Assembly (NCBI RefSeq): GCF_003762905.1
Contig: NZ_RJKS01000001.1
Location: 186,001-250,000, forward strand
Reading direction: 5' to 3'
Source of the DNA: Curtobacterium sp. ZW137
Lineage (GTDB): Bacteria > Actinomycetota > Actinomycetes > Actinomycetales > Microbacteriaceae
DNA: 64,000 bases
The notes beneath the pieces were generated by a model. It was not told the origin of the DNA and searched no databases. It worked only from the letters and a program-made list of their open reading frames with translations. This document shows positions 47,776-56,432 of this stretch, in pieces (positions within the stretch are counted from its first letter, which is position 1; each line of letters begins with the position of its first letter). A program made the position numbers and the translations under genes.

Positions 47776-48855
47776 TCAGGCCGCGCCGGCTCCGGCTGCC
47801 GTGCGGATGCTGTCGAGCAGGTCGGCATACCGGCGTGAGAGGGCGAACGGAGCGAGACGGCGGCTGAACGCCTCTGCCGCTGCGCCGCTGGCCGGAGATT
47901 CAGCGTCCGCCTCCACGATCGCAGCGAGCGAGGACACCGGCTCACGTGTGTCGAACCACCGCAACCAGTCCTCGCCGTCGAACTCGGCTCGCAGGTGCGG
48001 CTCGTCCGGGATGACCGCCGGGACCCCGAGGGAAGCCGCCAGGTGGACGCTGCCGGAGTTGAGCACCTGCCGGTACGGGAAGACGGCGAGGTCAGCGGCG
48101 CGGAACCACCGCTGGACGTCGGAGTCCGGGACGTAGTCGTACGAGCGGATCGTCCGCACGTCGTCGCCGATCAGGTCGTCGAGTGCCGCACGGTCCTCGT
48201 CGCTCGTGCGTCCGGCGAGCAGCAGGACGGGACGGGCGTGGGCGGGGACGCGGGACACCGCCTCGATCAGCACGTCGAGTCCCTTGTACGGCCGGATCTG
48301 CCCGAAGAAGAGCACGGCGTGTCGGTCGTCCTCGAGCCCGAAGGACGCCCGGGCGTCGGCCCGTGATGACGACGCCGGGTACACCCCCTGGTAGCTCGGG
48401 TGCGGGATGTGCACGACCTTCGCCGGATCGAGCAGGTAGTGCTGCTCGGTGACGGAGGCGGTGGCTGCGTTCAGCACGTGGATCACGTCGGCGGATTCTG
48501 CGAGCCACTGGTTCAACTCGAGTTCCAGCGCAACGTGCCGGGCGTCGTGGGGGAGCACGTTGTGGATCGTCCACACCAGACCCGCCCCACGGGAGCGAGC
48601 GTCGTCGACCGCGTGGCGGAAGCGCTCGAGCCGCTCCGTCGCCTCGGCGAGCGTGTCGGCCCGCTGCACGATCGGCGCCGTCCAGTGCATGTGGAAGACG
48701 TCGCCGTCGCCGAGCGTCCCGAGGTGCTGTTCCAGCTGCTCGAGCCGCAGGCTCTCGAGGACGTTCCAGCCGCGGGCCCGGGGAGCCAGCAGCATCAAGT
48801 TCAGGTAGGGGTTGTCGCGGTAGGCGGGGAACACCGCGAGGGAGCGATCGGGCAC
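47776..48855 (-). CDS. Glycosyltransferase (GT4/GumK-like, GT-B fold)
   Basis: 359 residues. N-terminus FPAYRDNPYLNLMLLAPRAR, then GDVFHMHWTAPIV and LVWTIHNVLPHDA; donor domain with VLFFGQIRPYKGLDVLIEAV, SYDYVPDSDVQRWFRAADLA and VFPYRQVLNSGSVHLAASLG. Similar to transferases acting on exopolysaccharide lipid intermediates. GTG at 48855, six bases from a TAGGAT -10, so leaderless. Confidence 0.84.
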   Translation of the reverse strand: MPDRSLAVFPAYRDNPYLNLMLLAPRARGWNVLESLRLEQLEQHLGTLGDGDVFHMHWTAPIVQRADTLAEATERLERFRHAVDDARSRGAGLVWTIHNVLPHDARHVALELELNQWLAESADVIHVLNAATASVTEQHYLLDPAKVVHIPHPSYQGVYPASSSRADARASFGLEDDRHAVLFFGQIRPYKGLDVLIEAVSRVPAHARPVLLLAGRTSDEDRAALDDLIGDDVRTIRSYDYVPDSDVQRWFRAADLAVFPYRQVLNSGSVHLAASLGVPAVIPDEPHLRAEFDGEDWLRWFDTREPVSSLAAIVEADAESPASGAAAEAFSRRLAPFALSRRYADLLDSIRTAAGAGAA

Positions 48856-48861
48856 TGCCCG

Positions 48862-48867
48862 ATCCTA
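48862..48867 (-). promoter_or_regulatory. -10 element of a leaderless promoter (GT4/GumK-like)
   Basis: TAGGAT on the minus strand, 6 bases before the GTG at 48855. Confidence 0.45.
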
Positions 48868-48879
48868 TGGGCGAGCAGG

Positions 48880-49035
48880 TCAGTCGAGCATCGTCGCGGC
48901 GTACTCGACCTCGTGCAGCACGGAGCAGAAGTGCTCTCCGTCACGGTCGATCGCGTCGTGCTTCAGCATGACCGTCCCGCACACCGCGCAGTGGGTCGTC
49001 CGGGACGACTTGATGGCATCGGTGAGGAGCGACAT
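48880..49035 (-). CDS. Small Cys-containing protein, unknown function
   Basis: 51 residues from the ATG at 49035 (an in-frame TTG at 49065 would add ten). CAVCGTVM at residues 16-23 has a CxxC pair, and a third Cys with a nearby His (HFCSVLHEVE) follows about 18 residues later; this could be a small zinc site. No homologue is recognised. It sits between two glycosyltransferase genes on the same strand. Confidence 0.55.
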   Translation of the reverse strand: MSLLTDAIKSSRTTHCAVCGTVMLKHDAIDRDGEHFCSVLHEVEYAATMLD

Positions 49036-49131
49036 AGGAGCAGCGTGCTCCGCGCAGATGAACAACGCGCTACAGCAGCCTTGGAACGCGATGAACGTCC
49101 CAGCAGCATCGGCCTGGGACGTGACGAAGGG

Positions 49132-51723
49132 TCAGTGCTGCGCGAGCGCTGAGACGATCGACGACACCGGACTCGCGTGGTCGAACACGACCGCGAACTC
49201 CCCGTCCGGAACCGACTGACCTGCACCCAGCCACACCGCGTTGACCGCGCCGGGCTGCGGCACCCACGGCGCCCCAGCGGCGGCTGAGGACCCGGCCCCG
49301 ACCCACACGGTCACCTCGTCCAACCCGCTCGACCCCCGGTACCAGGACGACGGCGCGTCGACCTGGACGTCGTGCCCGGCGGCCCGGAGCGTCGACGCGA
49401 GGTCCGACACATCGGACGCCCGCGACCCGTCGTGCTTCACCGCCACACGGAGCGGCGCGGACTCACTCCGCACGATGACCGCCCGCGACGACCGCACCAT
49501 CACCCGGTGCCCCTTCGGCAGACCCGGCTCGACGCCGAGGCACTCCAGCCCCGCGGCGGCGTACCGGGCTGCGGCGTCGGCCGCGGGGTAGTGCCCGCGC
49601 CACCGCTCGTCGAACAGCCGCCGGTTGTCGATCCGGGCATCGTCCCGCCCCGGGGAGCGGCTCTCGTGGTGCACGACGACGGAGGACGGCACGACGACGA
49701 ACGCCGAGCCGGCAGGGGAGGACGACAGCGCCCGCAGGCACAGGTCCACGTCCTCGAGCCCGTTCGCGTAGACCGGGTCGAACCCGCGCCAGCGCAGCAG
49801 GTCGGCGACTCGGAACGCAGCGGCGGCGGCCGTGATCGCCGAGAACCGGCGCGAGGAGGCAGGGGCGGACGGGTCGAGCGCTCGCTCCGCGTCGTACCGC
49901 GGGTGGTCGCCGAGGAAGTGCCACGGCAGCACCTTGTCGCCACCGAAGACGGTGCCGGCGGCCTGCACGACCCCGTCCGGGTAGACCAGGAGCGGTTGGG
50001 CTCCGAGGACCGACGGGTCGGACAGTGCGTCGACGAGGGGCCGCAGCCACCCGGACGCCACCTCGGTGTCGTTGTTGAGCATCACGACGGTGCCACCGGT
50101 GGACCACGCGAGGCCCAGGTCGCTGCCGAGCGCGAAGTTCCGGTTCCGGTCCTCGCGGTGCAGCTGCACGCGCGGCTCGTCGGCGAACCATGCGCCGAGG
50201 ATCGCGGACACCGAACGCGGTGACCCGTTGTCCACGACGACGACCTCGACGCGGTCCCCGTCGGCGTCGGCAGCGGCCAGCACGGCCGACACGGCCCGCC
50301 GGGTCATCGTCCAGTCCCGGAAGACGGGCATCACGATCGACACGAGCGTGTCGTCGCGGACCGCCCCGGCGAGGGCGTCCCAGTCGATCCGGTGCGACGC
50401 GAGCGCCACTTCCTGCCACGACGCGGGCTGCGCGGAGGACACCCGCCGGGCGTCCCGCACGTTGTCGTAGTCGACCCCGAGGACGGGCACGTAGCGCGGG
50501 ACACCGAACCGGGTCCCGATGCGGAGCAGCCACTCCCAGTCGATCCAGCGGCGCAGCGCCTCGTCGAACGGGCCGACGGCGGCCACCACGGAGCGCCGGA
50601 CGACGACCGCGTTGAGGTCGATGAAGTTCCCGGCGAGCAGGTCGTCGAGCGTGCCGTCCTCGCCGCGGTACGTCTCCACGGGAGCGGTCGCGTCGTCCGC
50701 GTTGTTCGCGCCGACCATCCGCACGCCGGTGTGCACACCGGACACGTCGTCGTCCTGCAGCAGCGCGGCGACGGCGGCGGACAGGTGCTCCGGCCGCCAG
50801 GTGTTGTCGGCGTCGAGGAACGCGACGAACTCGCCGCGGACGGCCGCGAGCCCGGTGTTGCGTGCGGCGCCGGCACCGCCGTTCTCCCGCTCGACGAGGC
50901 GGATCCGCTCGTCGGTGGTGGCGCGCTCGCGGACGAGGTCGGGGGTCGCGTCGCCGGAGCCGTCGTCGACGACGACGAGCTCCCACGACCGGTACTGCTG
51001 CGCGAGCACGGAGTCGATCGCGGCACCGAGCACGTCGGCGCGCCGGAACACCGGCATCACCACGGACACGAGCGGCGTCTCGGCGTCACGCCGAGCGGCT
51101 CCGGTGGCGTACCGGGCGAGCACCTCGTCGGCCGGCGGCCCGTCCCACGTGCTGCGGTAGCGCCGGCGGGTCCGGTGCTGCGCGTCGGCGAACGCGCGGG
51201 CAGTGCGGACGGCTGCGTCGCGTGCGGCGGCCCACGTGGGCGCGTCTCCCGGTCGGCCTGGAGGCACGGGGAGCGTGGTCTCGCCGGTCGCGTTCCGCAC
51301 GAAGTGCCGGAGTGCGTCGAGGGTGGATGCCGGACGCTCCGCGCTCGGCAGGGTCGCCGCGTAGACCCCCGCATCGAACAGCGGACCGGTCGCGAAGAGC
51401 TCCGGCCCTTCCTGGTGCAGGGCGTCGTACCAGGACATCCGCGCGTCGGGCTGGTGCTCGCGCATCCACTCGTGCTCGACGAGCGGGGACAGCGACAGGC
51501 CGCGCTGCCCGTCGTTGTGCACGTAGAAGGAGATCGCCTCGTCGTCGGTGGCGAAGCGGCGCCCGGTCTGGGCCTCGAGGTACGCGCGGTCGACGATGCC
51601 GAACTCGGCGATCCGGCGAGCCCAGCGGTCGAGCCGGTCGGTGACGGTGAGGGGCTTCTCCGGGCCGCGGCCCAGTCGCGCGAGCTTCCGAGCGACGCGG
51701 CCGAGCCCGTTCTTGTCGGCCAT
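49132..51723 (-). CDS. Large glycosyltransferase with two GT2 domains
   Basis: 863 residues. After an N-terminal 200 residues without a known fold come two GT-A domains: the first with SVVMPVFRRADVLGAAIDSV, GGAGAARNTGLAAVRGEFVA and FLDADNTW; the second with VSIVMPVFRDWTMTRRAVSA, NFALGSDLGLAW, VVMLNNDTEVASGW and NGLEDVDLCLRA. The last 120 residues resemble a degenerate GT-B piece at most. Two active sites would allow alternating linkages. ATG at 51723 shares a base with the stop codon of the preceding GT2 gene. Confidence 0.87.
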   Translation of the reverse strand: MADKNGLGRVARKLARLGRGPEKPLTVTDRLDRWARRIAEFGIVDRAYLEAQTGRRFATDDEAISFYVHNDGQRGLSLSPLVEHEWMREHQPDARMSWYDALHQEGPELFATGPLFDAGVYAATLPSAERPASTLDALRHFVRNATGETTLPVPPGRPGDAPTWAAARDAAVRTARAFADAQHRTRRRYRSTWDGPPADEVLARYATGAARRDAETPLVSVVMPVFRRADVLGAAIDSVLAQQYRSWELVVVDDGSGDATPDLVRERATTDERIRLVERENGGAGAARNTGLAAVRGEFVAFLDADNTWRPEHLSAAVAALLQDDDVSGVHTGVRMVGANNADDATAPVETYRGEDGTLDDLLAGNFIDLNAVVVRRSVVAAVGPFDEALRRWIDWEWLLRIGTRFGVPRYVPVLGVDYDNVRDARRVSSAQPASWQEVALASHRIDWDALAGAVRDDTLVSIVMPVFRDWTMTRRAVSAVLAAADADGDRVEVVVVDNGSPRSVSAILGAWFADEPRVQLHREDRNRNFALGSDLGLAWSTGGTVVMLNNDTEVASGWLRPLVDALSDPSVLGAQPLLVYPDGVVQAAGTVFGGDKVLPWHFLGDHPRYDAERALDPSAPASSRRFSAITAAAAAFRVADLLRWRGFDPVYANGLEDVDLCLRALSSSPAGSAFVVVPSSVVVHHESRSPGRDDARIDNRRLFDERWRGHYPAADAAARYAAAGLECLGVEPGLPKGHRVMVRSSRAVIVRSESAPLRVAVKHDGSRASDVSDLASTLRAAGHDVQVDAPSSWYRGSSGLDEVTVWVGAGSSAAAGAPWVPQPGAVNAVWLGAGQSVPDGEFAVVFDHASPVSSIVSALAQH

Positions 51724-53165
51724 CAGCGACGACCCGGCAGCCGACCCGCGACCTTCGCGATGGCCTGGCCGGTCCGGAACGACCGGCTCGTGCGGAGCTC
51801 GTGGAGTTCGCGGCGGAGCCGGACGACCTCGTCCGCGGCGCCGGCGTCCGCGGCCTCGGCAGCGGTGACGTCGAGGGGGAGCAGCGCGGCCCAGCGGCGT
51901 TCGACGGCGGCAGCGCGGTCGGCCAGCGGAGCGGTGACCGCCGCGGCGATGGCCGGACCTGCGTCGACGAGTTCGCCGCGCGGCACGACGACGTCGGCAT
52001 GCGCGTCGACGAGCGGGGCAACGGCATCTGAGCCGGCACGGTGCGCCGCGGAGGACCACGGGGTCCACGGCTCGGGGGACCGGACGACGACGATGTGCAG
52101 CGACCGGCGGTTCGCGAGGACGACCGCTGCGGGCGTCGGGTCCACGAGCACGGTGACCGTGACCAGGTCGTCCGCGTTCGGGGCACCGGACGTGAGCGCC
52201 CATCCGGCCGGGGCCGGCACGCCGGAGGGGAGCCGGGCCTCCAGGCGGTACCCGTCCCCGAAGGCGGCGTCGAGCGCACCGACCAGGCCGGCCGTCTCCT
52301 CGACGTGGCGGAGGTCCACCGCGACCCGGCGGACGGTGCCGGCGGGCACCAGCGCGTCGGCGAAGCGCTCCGTCGCCGTCATGCCGTGCCGCTGGTAGGC
52401 GGCGACGGCGTCCGGCAGGAACGGGTAGCGCCGCTCGAGTTCCTGCTGGTGGGCGGCACGGAGGGCGTTCCGGTTGCCGGAGAAGCTCTTGCCGCCCGCG
52501 TGGAGGACGAGTGCGCGGTTCGCGATCCGCGACGTCCAGCCGTGCGCGGCGATGCGCAGGCAGTAGTCGTTCTCCTCGCCGTAGCCGGGGGCGAACGCGT
52601 CGTCGAACAGGCCGTGCTCGCTGATGAGCTCGCGGCGGGTGAGGAAGCAGAAGCCCATCGCGACCGGCATCACCTGGGACGCCGGCAGGAGCGGGGCGAT
52701 CTCGGACCAGACGGCGCGGGTGCGCTCCTCGGTGCGGGCGGCGCCCGGCGTGGTCAGGCGGTAGGGGATGCTCGCGATCGTGGCGTTGTCGCTCCGGGCC
52801 GTGACGACGCCGGTGTGGTCCTCGTCGAGCACCTCGAGCATCGCCTCGAGGAACCCGGCGGTCGGGACGGCGTCGCTGTTGAGCAGCAGGACCGCGTCGC
52901 CGCCGGTGTCGAGTTCGGTCACGGCGCGGTCGCAGGTGCCGACGAAGCCGAGGTTCTGCGCGTTGCGCTCGTACCGGAACGCCTCCATGCCGGCCGTGCG
53001 GTCGAGCAGCGCGCGCTCGATGGTGTCGGCGTCGGGGCCGCAGTCGTTCACGAGGAGCACGCGGTGGTGCGTCGTGTCGAGGTGTTCGACGAGGCCGTCG
53101 ACGCACCGCAGCAGCGACTCGAGGTCGCCGTACACGGGGACGACGACGAGGACGGATCGGGTCAT
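51723..53165 (-). CDS. Glycosyltransferase family 2 protein
   Basis: 480 residues. SVLVVVPVYGDLESLLRCVD, NLGFVGTCDRAV, LLLNSDAVPTAGFLEAML, VMPVAMGFCFLTRRELISEH, PGYGEENDYCLRI. Same architecture as, and paralogous to, the GT2 at 33928-35379, including an unrecognised C-terminal half. ATG overlaps the stop of the upstream WsaF-like gene by 4 bases; middle gene of a three-gene operon. Confidence 0.88.
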   Translation of the reverse strand: MTRSVLVVVPVYGDLESLLRCVDGLVEHLDTTHHRVLLVNDCGPDADTIERALLDRTAGMEAFRYERNAQNLGFVGTCDRAVTELDTGGDAVLLLNSDAVPTAGFLEAMLEVLDEDHTGVVTARSDNATIASIPYRLTTPGAARTEERTRAVWSEIAPLLPASQVMPVAMGFCFLTRRELISEHGLFDDAFAPGYGEENDYCLRIAAHGWTSRIANRALVLHAGGKSFSGNRNALRAAHQQELERRYPFLPDAVAAYQRHGMTATERFADALVPAGTVRRVAVDLRHVEETAGLVGALDAAFGDGYRLEARLPSGVPAPAGWALTSGAPNADDLVTVTVLVDPTPAAVVLANRRSLHIVVVRSPEPWTPWSSAAHRAGSDAVAPLVDAHADVVVPRGELVDAGPAIAAAVTAPLADRAAAVERRWAALLPLDVTAAEAADAGAADEVVRLRRELHELRTSRSFRTGQAIAKVAGRLPGRR

Positions 53166-54523
53166 CGGGCGGACTCCTCATCGAGTTCGGTCGCGAGCGC
53201 GTGGATCGCGCGCTCCAGGGTGCCGCCGAGCGCGCCGTCGGCGAGCGGGGCGTAGCCGGTCGGTCCCTCGGCGAGGACCCGGCGGACGGCGTCGGCGACG
53301 GCGAGGCCGAGCGAGCGGGCGTCGGCGGGGACGGCCGCGAGGTTCGGGTGCAGCGCACCTCGGGTGTCGCGGAACTCGTTCGTCACGACGCGGGCGCCGG
53401 AGATCGCCCCGTCGAACGGCGGGTGGCTCGGGTGCGGGCTGTGCTGCAGCGAGAGCACGACGTTCGTCGACGCGATGAAGCGGAAGTAGTCGTCCCAGGG
53501 CATCGTGCCGTGCGAGACGAGCTTCACGTCGCCGCGTCCGCCGTCGAGCTCCACGTCGCCGTGCAGTTCGCCGGCGGAGTGGAACTCCAGGCGGACGTCG
53601 TCGTCGGCGAGCTCCTGCACTGCCACGCGGAGCGCCGCGACGCCGAGCCGGAAGAGGTTGCGGTGCTTGCTCGGGCGCCCGTAGAAGAGGACCCGGACCA
53701 CACGGTCCTCCGCGGGGCGACGGGCGTCGGCCACACGCTGCAGGAGCTCCTCGTCCAGGTGCGGGGCGAACGTCAGCGCCTCGGGGACGTCGATGCCCTC
53801 GACCTCGGACAGGTAGCGGCGGAGCGGCTCGGAGTTCACGACCATCCGGAAGCCGGCGCGGTACGTGGACGCGGCGACGGCGTACTCGGTCGACCACGGG
53901 CTGAAGCCGGGCTCGTAGTCCTGCACGAGGTACACGACGCGGGCGCGGTCGATCACACCGGCCGTGACCGCGACGTCGATCGCGTGCGCGGTCTTCCAGT
54001 GCGTGGCCATCCACACGTCCTCGGCGCCGAACACGGTGTCGAGGACGTCCTCGCGGCGGACCACCCGGACGCCGGGGCGCCCGTCGATCCGGGTCTCCGG
54101 GAAGCGGTCGGCCACCAGGGCCTCGGCGGCGGCGGTGCTGTTGCCCGGCGTCGTCCAGCGGACCATGACGACCCGGACGCGGCGGTCCAGGCGCTGCCCG
54201 AGCGCTACCGCGGCGGCGAGGGCGGTCTGCACGCCGGCGAACGCGGCGCCCTCACGCAGCTCGTCGACGACGAGGACCACCTCGGGCGCGCGGGCCTCGG
54301 TGCGGATACCGGCGATCGCGAGACTCGTCTCCACGAGCCCCTCGAACGGCTGCGCCGACCGGGGTGCACGGTCGCGTTCGCGTCGGGCGACGCCGACGTC
54401 GACACGGGACACGGTGCGCCCGAGCCGCTCACGGATGTCGTTGCGGTAGTGGTCGTCGCGCAGGTACCGCTCGTTGACACGGGCCAGGTCGGCGACGAGT
54501 CGTCGGGCCTTCTCGAAGTTCAT
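53162..54523 (-). CDS. WsaF-like (GT4) rhamnosyltransferase family protein
   Basis: 453 residues. Two Rossmann-like halves: VVLVVDELREGAAFAGVQTA and DVWMATHWKTAHAIDVAV in the first; VYLVQDYEPGFSPWSTEYAV marks the join; VRVLFYGRPSKHRNLFRLGV and SLQHSPHPSHPPFDGAISGA in the second. This matches the WsaF type of dTDP-rhamnose-using transferases of S-layer glycan synthesis; the sugar here is not certain. First gene of the operon 54523 to 49132; its start is 52 bases from the divergent hisD. Confidence 0.82.
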   Translation of the reverse strand: MNFEKARRLVADLARVNERYLRDDHYRNDIRERLGRTVSRVDVGVARRERDRAPRSAQPFEGLVETSLAIAGIRTEARAPEVVLVVDELREGAAFAGVQTALAAAVALGQRLDRRVRVVMVRWTTPGNSTAAAEALVADRFPETRIDGRPGVRVVRREDVLDTVFGAEDVWMATHWKTAHAIDVAVTAGVIDRARVVYLVQDYEPGFSPWSTEYAVAASTYRAGFRMVVNSEPLRRYLSEVEGIDVPEALTFAPHLDEELLQRVADARRPAEDRVVRVLFYGRPSKHRNLFRLGVAALRVAVQELADDDVRLEFHSAGELHGDVELDGGRGDVKLVSHGTMPWDDYFRFIASTNVVLSLQHSPHPSHPPFDGAISGARVVTNEFRDTRGALHPNLAAVPADARSLGLAVADAVRRVLAEGPTGYAPLADGALGGTLERAIHALATELDEESAR

Positions 54524-54560
54524 CGATGCTCACGTTACCGGGCGGCACTCCTGCCCTCGG

Positions 54561-54566
54561 TACGCT
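54561..54566 (+). promoter_or_regulatory. -10 element for hisD
   Basis: TACGCT nine bases before the first ATG of hisD. Short or absent leader. Confidence 0.4.
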
Positions 54567-54575
54567 GGGGGCCTC

Positions 54576-55883
54576 ATGATGCAGCGAATCGACCTCCGCG
54601 GCGGACTGCCCGCCCGCGCCGAACTCCTCCGACTCATGCCGCGCGCCGCCGGGGACGTCTCGCACGCGGTCGACGCCGCACGGATGCTCGTCGAGGACGT
54701 CCGCGCGCACGGGGCGGCAGCGCTGCAGGAGCAGGCCGAGCGGTTCGACGGGGGAGCCCCCGCGAACGTGCGGGTGCCGGCCGCCGAGATCGCCGCCGCG
54801 GTCGCCGGCCTGACGCCGGAACTCCGCGAAGCACTCGACGAGGCGATCCGCCGCGTCCGGGCAGCGAGCGCCGCGCAGGTGCCGCCCGCATCCGTCACGA
54901 CCCTGGCCGACGGCGCCGAGGTGCACCAGCGCTGGCAGCCGATGCGCCGCGTCGGGCTCTACGTCCCCGGCGGCAAGGCCGTGTACCCGTCGAGCGTCGT
55001 CATGAACGTCGTCCCCGCGCAGGTCGCCGGCGTCGGGTCGATCGCGCTCGTCTCCCCGCCGCAGCGGGACCACGGGGGAGCGGTGCACCCGACGATCCTC
55101 GCCGCCGCCGGCCTCCTCGGCATCGACGAGGTCTACGCGATGGGCGGTGCCGGCGCGATCGGTGCGCTGGCGTACGGCGTCCCGTCGATCGGCCTCGAAC
55201 CCGTCGACCTGGTCACCGGCCCCGGCAACAACTACGTCGCCGCCGCGAAGCGCCTGGTGCGCGGCGTCGTCGGCATCGACGCCGAAGCCGGCGCGACCGA
55301 GATCCTCGTGATCGCCGACGACACCGCCGACCCCGCGTTCGTGGCCGCCGACCTGATCAGCCAGGCCGAACACGACGAGCAGGCCGGCAGCGTGCTGGTG
55401 ACGACGTCGGCGGCGTTCGCCGATGCGGTGGAAGCCGCCGTCCCGGGGCAGACGGCCGTGCTCGGGACCGCCGTGCGCCTCCAGGCCGCCCTGGACGGAC
55501 CGCAGTCCGCCGTCGTCCTCGTCGACTCGCTCGCCGACGCGGCCACAGTGAGCAACGCGTACGGACCGGAGCACCTCGAGATCCAGACCGCCGACGACGA
55601 CGCGGTGCTCGCCGACATCGACGCCGCGGGTGCGGTGTTCGTCGGACCGAGCACGCCCGTGAGCCTCGGGGACTACCTCGCCGGCTCCAACCACGTGCTG
55701 CCGACCGGCGGCCAGGCGCGCTTCGGGTCCGGGCTCTCCGCGTCCACGTTCCTCCGGCCGCAGCAGGTGATCCGCTACACGGCGGACGCCCTCGCCCAGG
55801 TCGCGCCGCACATCGTGGCGCTCTCGACCGAGGAACAGCTCCCCGCACACGGTGCCGCCGTGACGGAGCGTGTGAACCGATAG
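54576..55883 (+). CDS. hisD: Histidinol dehydrogenase HisD
   Basis: NAD- and Zn-dependent enzyme for the last two steps of histidine synthesis (histidinol to histidine). 435 residues. GLYVPGGKAVYPSSVVMN, TGPGNNYVAAAKRLV, AGATEILVIADD, LISQAEHDEQAGSVLV and YGPEHLEIQT are family blocks. Two adjacent ATGs (54576, 54579) are possible starts; upstream frame is not conserved. The rest of the his pathway is not in the window. Confidence 0.96.
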   Translation: MMQRIDLRGGLPARAELLRLMPRAAGDVSHAVDAARMLVEDVRAHGAAALQEQAERFDGGAPANVRVPAAEIAAAVAGLTPELREALDEAIRRVRAASAAQVPPASVTTLADGAEVHQRWQPMRRVGLYVPGGKAVYPSSVVMNVVPAQVAGVGSIALVSPPQRDHGGAVHPTILAAAGLLGIDEVYAMGGAGAIGALAYGVPSIGLEPVDLVTGPGNNYVAAAKRLVRGVVGIDAEAGATEILVIADDTADPAFVAADLISQAEHDEQAGSVLVTTSAAFADAVEAAVPGQTAVLGTAVRLQAALDGPQSAVVLVDSLADAATVSNAYGPEHLEIQTADDDAVLADIDAAGAVFVGPSTPVSLGDYLAGSNHVLPTGGQARFGSGLSASTFLRPQQVIRYTADALAQVAPHIVALSTEEQLPAHGAAVTERVNR

Positions 55884-55895
55884 CCTGGGGCCGAC

Positions 55896-56432
55896 ATGTT
55901 CTGCCCCTTCTGCCGCCACCCGGACTCCCGCGTCGTCGACTCCCGCACCAGCGACGACGGCACCTCCATCCGTCGACGCCGCCAGTGCCCGAACTGCGGC
56001 CGGCGTTTCTCCACGACCGAGACGGCATCGCTCAACGTCGTCAAGCGCAACGGGGTGCTCGAGCCGTTCTCGCGGGAGAAGATCATCTCCGGCGTGCGGA
56101 AAGCGTGCCAGGGGCGACCCGTCACCGACTCCGACCTCGCGGTGCTCGCGCAGCGGGTGGAGGAGATCGTGCGGTCCTCCGGCGCCAGCCAGATCGAGGC
56201 GAACGACATCGGGCTCGCGATCCTCGACCCGCTGCGGGAGCTCGACGAGGTCGCCTACCTGCGGTACGCCAGCGTGTACCAGGCGTTCGACTCACTCGAG
56301 GACTTCGAGTCCGCGATCGGGCAGCTGCGGATCGACCACCACGGGGCTGCTGGTTCTGGCGCTTCGGCCGCGTCCGGGTCTGGTTCTTCGGCCGCATCCG
56401 GGGCCCCGTCCGCTTCCGGGGCGTCCGCGTGA
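55896..56432 (+). CDS. nrdR: Transcriptional repressor NrdR
   Basis: Zn and ATP-cone repressor of ribonucleotide reductase genes; senses ATP/dATP. 178 residues. Zinc ribbon with C3, C6 (MFCPFC) and C31, C34 (CPNCGRRF), then the ATP-cone domain (about 47-137). The last 30 residues are an Ala/Ser/Gly tail coded by a 24-base direct repeat (56356 and 56380) and are absent from typical NrdR proteins of about 150 residues. A TAGCCT -10 overlaps the hisD stop nine bases upstream of the ATG. Confidence 0.95.
   Translation: MFCPFCRHPDSRVVDSRTSDDGTSIRRRRQCPNCGRRFSTTETASLNVVKRNGVLEPFSREKIISGVRKACQGRPVTDSDLAVLAQRVEEIVRSSGASQIEANDIGLAILDPLRELDEVAYLRYASVYQAFDSLEDFESAIGQLRIDHHGAAGSGASAASGSGSSAASGAPSASGASA

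Noticed and set aside
49132..53358. One minus-strand open frame of about 1400 codons
   Set aside because: Only the part from the ATG at 51723 has glycosyltransferase sequence; upstream it is the out-of-frame shadow of the GT2 gene at 51723-53165, Arg/Pro-rich and without domain signal.
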